From positions 124,001 through 188,000 of the forward strand of contig JACKOP010000001.1 in assembly GCA_024234165.1 (NCBI GenBank): DNA of 64,000 nt, in the 5' to 3' direction. The notes under the pieces were generated by a model, which ran no database searches, had not been told where the DNA came from, and saw nothing but the letters and a program-made list of their open reading frames with translations. The stretch is from Pseudomonadales bacterium. Its GTDB lineage: Bacteria > Pseudomonadota > Gammaproteobacteria > Pseudomonadales > UBA5518. Position 1 is the first letter of the stretch; each line of letters begins with the position of its first letter. A program made the position numbers and the translations under genes. Shown piece by piece: positions 57,763 to 64,000 of the stretch.

Positions 57763-58863
57763 ATGAAGAAACCGATGGTGATCATGGTCGCCGCCCTGGT
57801 GCTGGCGTTTGGCACGCTGTTCGGTTTCATCGAGGGCAAGAAGCGTCTCGTCGAACGCTACCTCGCCAATTTCGAGCCTCCGCCGGTGGCGGTTTCGGCG
57901 CACCCGGCAAAGCGGGAATTCTGGGACGTGGCAATCGCTGCAGTCGGCACGCTGAAAGCCGTGCACGGTGTCGACCTGGCCAGCGAAGCGGCCGGAGTCG
58001 TGACGCGAATGCATTTTCGTGCGGGCGACGAAGTTGCCGCCGGTGACGAGATCGCCAGTCTCGACGACCGCGTCGAGGTGGCGACGCTGAAAAGCCTGCT
58101 GGCCCAGCGACGCCTCGCCGAGATCAACTTCGAGCGCGACCAGCGCCTGTTGGCGACCAAGGCCATCTCGAGGACCGATTTCGACAAGACCGAGGCGCAG
58201 CTCAAGGACGTGAGCGCACAGGTCGAGCGCACCGAGGCGGTAATCGCCCGTAAACATCTGCGCACACCTTTTGCCGGGCGCATTGGCATTCCCCTGGTCG
58301 AGGTCGGAGAGTACGTCAGCGAGGGGCAGGAAATCGTCACCTTGCAGTCCCTTGCCATGCTCGAAGTGGACTTCAAGCTGCCCGAACAGGAATTGCCGCG
58401 GCTTGCCGTCGGCCAACGGGTACGTTGCCAGGTGCAGGCCTACCCGGAACGCGTGTTCGACGGCGAGATCAGTGCGATCGATGCCAAGATCGACGACAAC
58501 ACCCGCAATGTGCTGGTGCGCGCGCAGGTACCCAATCCGGGTGCTGCGCTGCTGCCTGGCATGTTCGTTGGCGTCGAGATCGTGGTCGAGGACGACATCG
58601 AGCAGATCACGGTCGAGGAGTCGGCGCTGAGCTACAACCTCTACGGGGATTCGGTGTTCGTGGTCGCCGAGCGTGGCCGTGATGACGGCGGCAAGGATCT
58701 GGTCGTGAAACGGACCTACGTGAAGAGTGGCCAGCGTCGCCATGGACGCATTGCCATCACCGAGGGCATCAATGAAGGCGATGTCATCGTCACGGCAGGC
58801 ACCCTGAAACTCGATTCGGGGACCCGCGTGGCAATCGACAACAGTGTCCAGCTCGGCCAATGA
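57763..58863 (+). CDS. RND efflux periplasmic adaptor (HlyD/MFP family)
   Basis: The 366-residue protein has an N-terminal anchor (MVIMVAALVLAFGTLFGFI), lipoyl-type halves (VDLASEAAGVVTRMHFRAGD and IRTPFAGRIGIPLVEVGEYV, here LRTPFAGRIG), and the beta-barrel region FDGEISAIDAKIDDNTRNVL. It links the inner-membrane pump to an outer-membrane channel. No lipobox is seen. The pump gene overlaps its stop (ATGA). No outer-membrane channel gene or regulator lies next to it. Confidence 0.92.
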   Translation: MKKPMVIMVAALVLAFGTLFGFIEGKKRLVERYLANFEPPPVAVSAHPAKREFWDVAIAAVGTLKAVHGVDLASEAAGVVTRMHFRAGDEVAAGDEIASLDDRVEVATLKSLLAQRRLAEINFERDQRLLATKAISRTDFDKTEAQLKDVSAQVERTEAVIARKHLRTPFAGRIGIPLVEVGEYVSEGQEIVTLQSLAMLEVDFKLPEQELPRLAVGQRVRCQVQAYPERVFDGEISAIDAKIDDNTRNVLVRAQVPNPGAALLPGMFVGVEIVVEDDIEQITVEESALSYNLYGDSVFVVAERGRDDGGKDLVVKRTYVKSGQRRHGRIAITEGINEGDVIVTAGTLKLDSGTRVAIDNSVQLGQ

Positions 58864-61800
58864 AATTCACCGACATCTTCATTCGTCGACCTGTGCTTGC
58901 CGGTGTGGTGAGCCTGGTGATCGTGCTGCTGGGGCTGCGGGCATACGGCAGCCTGAGCCTGCGCGAATACCCCGAAATCACCTATCCGGTCATCATGGTG
59001 ACCACGCCGTATCCAGGCGCCAACGCCGACTTGATCCAGGGCTTCATTACCCGACCGCTGGAACGCGCGATTGCCACTGCCGAAGGACTTGATTACGTCG
59101 AGGCCCGCAGCGCAGACGGAGTGTCGCGGATTTCCGCCCACCTGCGCCCGGGCTATGACATCGATGCCGCTTTCGTCGATATCACTGCCAAGGTGGCGCA
59201 GCAGCGCCGCGAGTTGCCACTCGACGCCGAGGACACGATCGTCGCCAAGGACATGGGGATGGGTGGCAACGAGCTGATGTTCCTGGCGTTCAGCAGCAAG
59301 GTACTCTCGCTGGAGCAGATAACGGATTACCTCGACCGGGTGGTGGTGCCGGTACTGAGCACGGCCAAGGGAGTGGGCGAGGCGCGCATCGATGGGGGAC
59401 GCCGGTTCGCGATGCGCGTGTGGATTGATCCCGAACGGCTGGCCGCCTTCGGGCTGACGGCAAGCGATGTGTTGCAGGCGATCAGGCGCAACAACGTGCA
59501 GAGTGCCGCCGGGGAGATTCGCAGCGACTACGTCAAGCTCTACCTGAACCCGCAGACCGTGATCGACGACGTCGAGGGTTTCCGCCGCCTGGTATTGCAC
59601 CGTGGTGCGGACTCGGTGATTCGCCTGGGCGATGTCGCACGCATCGAGATGGGCGCAGAAAGCTACGATCAAAGCACCAGTGACCAGGGCAGGCAGGCGG
59701 TCTTCGTGGCTGTCAGTTCCGCGCTCACGGCAAATCCGCTCGAAGTAGGGCGGAACATCCGTGAACTGATGCCGCTCATCATCAGCCAACTGCCGGATGG
59801 ATTGCAGGGCGCAGTCGTCTTCGACGCGACGCAGACCATCCAGTCGTCGATCAACGAAGTCGTGACGACCCTGCTCGAAGCGAGCCTGATCGTGGTGCTG
59901 GTCATCTTCCTGTTCCTTGGCTCGTTGCGCTCCGTGCTGATACCGGTCGTGACGATTCCGCTGTCGTTGGTGGGCGTGCTCTCGCTGATGCTGTGGATGG
60001 GGTTTTCGGTCAACCTGCTCACCCTGTTGGCGATGGTGCTGGCCATCGGCCTGGTCGTGGACGATGCGATCGTCGTCGTCGAGAACATCCAGCGCCACCT
60101 CGAGGAGGGCATGAAGCCACTCGAGGCCGCCTTGCAGGGTGCCCGCGAAATCGCCTATCCGGTCGTGGTGATGACGCTGACTCTTGCTGCCGTGTACGCG
60201 CCGATCGGCTTCCTTGGCGGCCTGACCGGCACGCTGTTCATCGAATTTGCATTCACCCTGGCGGGTGCCGTGATCGTCTCGGGTGTGATCGCGCTCACCC
60301 TGTCGCCGATGATGTGCAGCCGCCTGCTGCGCCACGAGGATTCGTCCAGTGGTTTTGCACGCTGGCTGGAACGTGCCTTCTCGGCCCTGAAGCGCCACTA
60401 CGAACGCGTGCTGCGCTACGCGATGGCCAACCGTCCGATCGTGCTGGTATTCGCGGCGGCGGTGTTCGTCAGCCTGTTTTTCCTGTTTCGCGCCATACCT
60501 CAGGAACTCGCCCCGCTCGAGGACACGGGGCATGTGTACATCGTCGGCGAGGCGCCGTTCAATTCGACGCTTGAATACACCCAGGCCTATACGACCCAGG
60601 TCGAACAGGTCATGCGCGAGACGCCCGAATACAAGCGCCACTTCCTCGTGACCGGCATCATGGGGACCAACACCTTCTTCGGCATGACCGAGCTGCTGCC
60701 GTGGAAGGAACGCAGCCGCGACGCACAGCAAGTGCAGCAGGATCTGACGGCACGCATGGCATCCATCGCCGGAGTGCGCATCAACGCCTTCAACATGCCG
60801 TCGATTCCGGGGGCGTCTCCTGAACTGCCGATCCGTTACGTCATCGCCACGACCGGTTCCTACGAGCTGCTGCAACAGGTGGCAAGCGAAATCGAGAGCA
60901 AGGCGCGCGCCAGCGGCAAGTTCGTCTACGTGCAGTCGGACCTGCGTTTCGAAAAGCCGGAGCTGCTCATCGAGATCGACCGCGACAAGGCCGCACGTCT
61001 TGGCATCGATGTTGCCGAAATCGGCACCACACTGGCCACATTCCTGAACGAGAGCGAGTCGTCGCGCTTCAGCGTCGACAGCCGCAGCTATGAAATCATC
61101 CTGCAGGTGGAGCGTGCGCAGCGGAGTTCTGCAAAAAACCTGGATTCCTACTACGTGCGCACGGCGAGTGGTGGTCTGGTGCCGTTGTCTGCCGTCGTAT
61201 CGAAGGTGCGCCGGAACCGTCCGGGCAGCCTGACCGAATACCAGCAGCTCAACTCGGCCGTGATCGGCGCCTTGCCGTCTCCGGGTGTGTCACTGGGCGA
61301 TGGTGTCGACTGGTTCAACGAGCAGGCGCGTCCCTTGTTGCCGGCAGGCTACAGTGCTGACTATCTCGGTCAGTCCCGGCAGTTCGTGACCGAGGGCAAC
61401 GTGTTGCTGTGGACCTTCCTGTTCTCTTTCGTGCTGATCTTCCTCGTGCTGGCGGCGCAGTTCGAAAGCTTCACCGATCCGTTGACCGTGCTGGTCAGCG
61501 TACCGCTATCCGTGTGTGGGGCGCTGATTCCGCTCGCTTTGGGGCTGGCAACGATGAACATCTACACGCAGGTAGGCCTGCTGACCTTGATCGGTCTGAT
61601 CAGCAAGCACGGCATCCTCATCGTCGACTTCGCCAACCGACAGCAGGAGTTCCACGGCAGCAGTGTCATCGACGCGGTGGTCGAAGCCGCGACCGTGCGT
61701 CTGCGCCCGATCCTGATGACCACGGCTGCCATGGTCTTCGGCGTGATTCCGCTGTTGCTGGCAAGCGGTGCGGGCGCTCAGGCCAGAACGTCGATCGGCA

Positions 61801-61922
61801 TCGTGATCACCTTCGGCATGCTGGTCGGCACGCTGTTCACGCTGTTCGTTGTGCCGGTTATCTACAGCTACGTGGCACGACGTCACGCAGCAGTCACGGC
61901 TGAGCCCGCGGCATCACACTGA
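58860..61922 (+). CDS. RND efflux inner-membrane transporter (HAE1 type)
   Basis: The 1020-residue protein begins MKFTDIFIRRPVLAGVVSLV. The proton-relay helix is LAMVLAIGLVVDDAIVVVEN with its paired Asp, and the second-half repeats include VLVSVPLSVCGALIPLALGL and GLISKHGILIVDFANRQQ. Length and layout match AcrB/MexF-type hydrophobe/amphiphile exporters. It works with the adaptor just upstream. Substrates are unknown. Confidence 0.95.
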   Translation: MKFTDIFIRRPVLAGVVSLVIVLLGLRAYGSLSLREYPEITYPVIMVTTPYPGANADLIQGFITRPLERAIATAEGLDYVEARSADGVSRISAHLRPGYDIDAAFVDITAKVAQQRRELPLDAEDTIVAKDMGMGGNELMFLAFSSKVLSLEQITDYLDRVVVPVLSTAKGVGEARIDGGRRFAMRVWIDPERLAAFGLTASDVLQAIRRNNVQSAAGEIRSDYVKLYLNPQTVIDDVEGFRRLVLHRGADSVIRLGDVARIEMGAESYDQSTSDQGRQAVFVAVSSALTANPLEVGRNIRELMPLIISQLPDGLQGAVVFDATQTIQSSINEVVTTLLEASLIVVLVIFLFLGSLRSVLIPVVTIPLSLVGVLSLMLWMGFSVNLLTLLAMVLAIGLVVDDAIVVVENIQRHLEEGMKPLEAALQGAREIAYPVVVMTLTLAAVYAPIGFLGGLTGTLFIEFAFTLAGAVIVSGVIALTLSPMMCSRLLRHEDSSSGFARWLERAFSALKRHYERVLRYAMANRPIVLVFAAAVFVSLFFLFRAIPQELAPLEDTGHVYIVGEAPFNSTLEYTQAYTTQVEQVMRETPEYKRHFLVTGIMGTNTFFGMTELLPWKERSRDAQQVQQDLTARMASIAGVRINAFNMPSIPGASPELPIRYVIATTGSYELLQQVASEIESKARASGKFVYVQSDLRFEKPELLIEIDRDKAARLGIDVAEIGTTLATFLNESESSRFSVDSRSYEIILQVERAQRSSAKNLDSYYVRTASGGLVPLSAVVSKVRRNRPGSLTEYQQLNSAVIGALPSPGVSLGDGVDWFNEQARPLLPAGYSADYLGQSRQFVTEGNVLLWTFLFSFVLIFLVLAAQFESFTDPLTVLVSVPLSVCGALIPLALGLATMNIYTQVGLLTLIGLISKHGILIVDFANRQQEFHGSSVIDAVVEAATVRLRPILMTTAAMVFGVIPLLLASGAGAQARTSIGIVITFGMLVGTLFTLFVVPVIYSYVARRHAAVTAEPAASH

Positions 61923-62015
61923 AGAGGCCGTCGCAAGAGCCCTTCGAGCATTGACGTGACCGGCGCGTGACAACGCCTTCGTATCGGGGGGGTGTGCCTC
62001 AGGGTTGCCCGTCGA

Positions 62016-62828
62016 TCAGGCCGGAATCGCGACGATGACGCTGGATGCCTTGAAGATCGCCGTCACGGCCTTCCCGGGAGCGAGTTCGAGTCCTTGACTG
62101 CTTTCGTTCGTGACGATGGCGGCGACGGTGTTTCCACCCGGCAGTTCGATCACAACTTCGGTATTCACGGCGCCGGGATGCACGCGTGTGACGGTGCCGT
62201 GGAGCTGGTTGCGGGCCGAGAAGCGGGCACCCTGGGGTTCGGTCACGATGATGATCGAAGAGGACTTGACCAGCGCAAAGGCTTCGGAACCCGGTTGCAG
62301 CCCCAGACTGTCGGAGCTCTCGCGGGTGACGATCGCAACGATGCGGATTCCGCCGGGAATCTCGATTTCGACTTCGTCATTGACGGCGCCCGGCTTGAAC
62401 CGGCTCACCGTGCCCAGGAACTGATTGCGCGCACTGGTCTTCATGCTCATTCTCCGAATCAACAGATAATCGTCGGTAATTCCTTCGGTCTGGCGGCTGA
62501 GCTGGTCGATGAACCTCCGATGCTCGTGCTCGATCAGGCGGAAATTCGCGACCAGTTGTTCGCCGCGTGCGGTGAGACGGGTTCCGCCGCCACCCTTGCC
62601 ACCCGACAGGCGCTCGACCAGCGGTTCGCCGGCCAGGTTGTTCATCGTGTCCACCGCATCCCAGGCCGCCTTGTAGCTCATCTTCATGGCTTTTGCGGCC
62701 TGGGTGATCGAGCCGCATTCGGCGATCTTCGCAAGCAACTCCACACGGCCAGGTCCCCCGATGTTCGCCCCACCGACGGTCATCCAGATCGTGCCCTTCA
62801 GTTCGATGTGCTCGCGGTCTGCCGTCAT
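62016..62828 (-). CDS. modE: ModE-type molybdate-responsive regulator
   Basis: The 270-residue protein has an N-terminal winged helix (CGSITQAAKAMKMSYKAAWD, about 38-57; then LVERLSGGKGGGG) and two C-terminal TOBE/Mop domains (SARNQFLGTVSRFKPGAVND and SARNQLHGTVTRVHPGAVNT) that bind molybdate. This is the ModE layout. I chose ATG 62828 to start the ModE-like N-terminus. It lies 79 bp after the small molybdopterin-fold gene on the same strand, which in turn follows a TonB receptor. No modABC is in view. Confidence 0.9.
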   Translation of the reverse strand: MTADREHIELKGTIWMTVGGANIGGPGRVELLAKIAECGSITQAAKAMKMSYKAAWDAVDTMNNLAGEPLVERLSGGKGGGGTRLTARGEQLVANFRLIEHEHRRFIDQLSRQTEGITDDYLLIRRMSMKTSARNQFLGTVSRFKPGAVNDEVEIEIPGGIRIVAIVTRESSDSLGLQPGSEAFALVKSSSIIIVTEPQGARFSARNQLHGTVTRVHPGAVNTEVVIELPGGNTVAAIVTNESSQGLELAPGKAVTAIFKASSVIVAIPA

Positions 62829-62907
62829 GTCCGATGCCGCCCTTCCGGGGTAGAGGACGGCAGCATAACGCATGATCCACCGTCGACCATGCCTCTGCGA
62901 GCGACGA

Positions 62908-63450
62908 TCAGTCGACGATCTTGCGCACCTCGATGCTCTGCAGCCACTTGACGTGACGCGGTCCAGTGCGGATGTCCTTGCCGGATATCAACGCGATGCG
63001 CCCTTCGTCGTCGGCGAGCGGCTGACCGTCCTTCTCGAAGAATACGATCACGCCGTCACCGAGCGGGGAGTTGAACAACTCGCTCCACGAAAACACGACC
63101 TTGTAACCGTCGCTGGCGGTCGCCACGACGGCCATCTTCTTCACATCGTTGTGCGCCGGTGCCTTGATCACGGCTTTCTCGAGGATGTCGCGCAGCAGCA
63201 CTCCCTTCAGTTGTTCGAGCTTGCCGAGGTTCGCTCCGGTCTGGCAGACCAGTGGCAGCTCGCCGATCTGCTGCGGTGGGAAGCGGCCCAGGTCTTCGAC
63301 GCCGAGATCCAGACGGTTCTCGACCGCCCCTTCGATCGTGAAGCGGGTGGTGACGAATCGGCTCGGGTCGGCGGGCGGCTCGGCTGCCCAGGCAAACCCG
63401 GCTGCGACCAGGGCAAGGGCAGTGAGCAGATGACGGATGACGGATTGCAT
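62908..63450 (-). CDS. Small exported molybdopterin-fold protein (sulfite-oxidase-like domain)
   Basis: The 180-residue protein has a signal peptide (LLTALALVAAGFAWAAE) and one oxidoreductase molybdopterin-binding-like domain: LKGVLLRDILEKA, SDGYKVVFSWSELFNSPLGD and ALISGKDIRTGPRHVKWLQS. A single Cys (LVCQTGAN) sits where the fold has its Mo ligand region, but I cannot say that it binds cofactor. Such short members often occur near TonB receptors. It is between the receptor and modE on the same strand. Confidence 0.75.
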   Translation of the reverse strand: MQSVIRHLLTALALVAAGFAWAAEPPADPSRFVTTRFTIEGAVENRLDLGVEDLGRFPPQQIGELPLVCQTGANLGKLEQLKGVLLRDILEKAVIKAPAHNDVKKMAVVATASDGYKVVFSWSELFNSPLGDGVIVFFEKDGQPLADDEGRIALISGKDIRTGPRHVKWLQSIEVRKIVD

Positions 63451-63473
63451 CGGAGTTCTCCCTGTCAGGTGTT

Positions 63474-64000
63474 TCAGAAACGGTAGTTCACGTTGGCGAA
63501 CCACGTGCGGCCGGTGGCGGGAAAGCCATCGGCCAGCGCGTAGTCGCGGTCACTCAGATTCTCGACCCCGGTTTCGATCGAGGTGCTTGCCAGCGGCTGG
63601 AAGACGAGTTTCAGGTTCAGCGTGGTGAAACCGTCCAGCCGGACGGTGTTCGACGCCCAGCGTTCGCTGTTGTGCTCGGCCAGCGCCACCACGTCGAAGT
63701 GTCCCGTCGGGTGCCACACTGCGTGTGCGATGAGCTTGCGCGTGGGTACGTCGGTCAGGCGGGTGGCGGGGTCGCTGCGGTTGTCGAGGTCGACGTACGT
63801 GCAGCTTCCACCCAGTTCGAGCGCATCGCCAACGCTGCCGCGCAGCGCCAGTTCAAAGCCCCGGGAGCGTACCTTGCCGACGTTCTGCATCTGGGAGCGA
63901 TTGCCGAGCACGTTCGCGACCGACTGGATCTTGTCGCTGATGTCGCTGTAGAAGATCGCGGCTTCGGCCGTGATGCCGGCCCATGGCGTGCCGCGATAGC
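63474..64000 (-). CDS. TonB-dependent receptor, 3' part only
   Basis: The minus-strand frame is open to the end of the window, so the N-terminus lies beyond it. About 175 C-terminal residues are seen. They have alternating barrel strands (RSRGFELALRGSVGDALELG, TRKLIAHAVWHPTG), the late VENLSDRDYALADGFPATGR, and a terminal WFANVNYRF with aromatic end, typical of TonB receptors. It precedes the molybdopterin-fold gene and modE in the direction of transcription. The ligand is unknown; molybdate is a possibility from context. Confidence 0.88.
   Translation of the reverse strand, partial: YRGTPWAGITAEAAIFYSDISDKIQSVANVLGNRSQMQNVGKVRSRGFELALRGSVGDALELGGSCTYVDLDNRSDPATRLTDVPTRKLIAHAVWHPTGHFDVVALAEHNSERWASNTVRLDGFTTLNLKLVFQPLASTSIETGVENLSDRDYALADGFPATGRTWFANVNYRF

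Noticed and set aside
58716..60875. Long minus-strand frame opposite the RND pump
   Set aside because: Low-complexity His/Gln/Asp/Arg translation typical of antisense to GC-rich coding DNA.
1..64000. CRISPR arrays or rRNA genes
   Set aside because: I saw no regularly spaced direct repeats of the required length and no rRNA-like sequence.

Overview
The window looks like a chromosomal segment of a GC-rich gammaproteobacterium. The best clue is gene order. One block runs leuC-leuD-leuB-asd-fimV-truA-trpF-accD-folC-dedD-cvpA-purF-metZ, with a divergent LysR gene beside leuC. A second block holds acnB, lpxH, ppiB, glnS, cysS and later folD with tRNA genes. Both orders are familiar from Pseudomonas and relatives. 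The TonB receptors, the MoxR/DUF58/TgpA cluster and the peptidyl-prolyl isomerase/HupE pair would also fit Pseudomonadales or Cellvibrionales-like marine lineages. Genus and species cannot be read from the sequence alone.

Layout. (1) 1-618: 3' part of a parvulin-type isomerase gene. (2) 619-12172: an accessory island with visibly lower G+C and AT-rich codon use. It splits the isomerase gene from hupE and is bounded by a 12-bp direct repeat of the isomerase 3' end. It carries a phosphotransferase, a SnoaL-like protein, two Tat-type DUF1214 paralogues plus a broken third, a TonB-dependent receptor, a DUF3604 protein and a TetR regulator. It also carries several IS5-type remnants and a fragment of a type I restriction specificity gene. 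(3) 12184-14659: hupE, vanZ-like, flavodoxin-like and mobA-like genes, mostly overlapping. (4) 14678-29984: LysR, leucine genes, asd, fimV, then tRNA modification, tryptophan, fatty acid, folate, cell envelope, purine and methionine genes. (5) 30057-33990: MoxR/DUF58/TgpA operon. (6) 34097-41376: acnB, lpxH, ppiB (minus), then glnS and cysS (plus). (7) 41414-46909: feoAB under a Fur-box-like promoter, mnmH, an HD-GYP protein and a small secreted four-Cys protein. (8) 46910-55290: a double-length UvrA, an unknown protein and a deoxyinosine glycosylase in one tight operon, then HIT protein, an msrC-like ghost, a small FmdB-like protein and folD. (9) 55455-55644: tRNA-Pro and tRNA-His. (10) 55703-61922: rmuC, a peroxiredoxin and an RND efflux pair. 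(11) 62016-64000: ModE regulator, small molybdopterin-fold protein and the 3' part of a second TonB receptor.

The most interesting part is the island. A TonB receptor sits with tandem Tat-signal DUF1214 proteins, an exported DUF3604 (PHP-like) putative metallohydrolase, a cytosolic phosphotransferase, a SnoaL-like protein and a TetR regulator. Together they look like a module for taking up and processing an unidentified, possibly hydrophobic, compound. That function is inference. The second point of interest is the tandem four-ATPase UvrA encoded with an unknown protein and a base-excision glycosylase.
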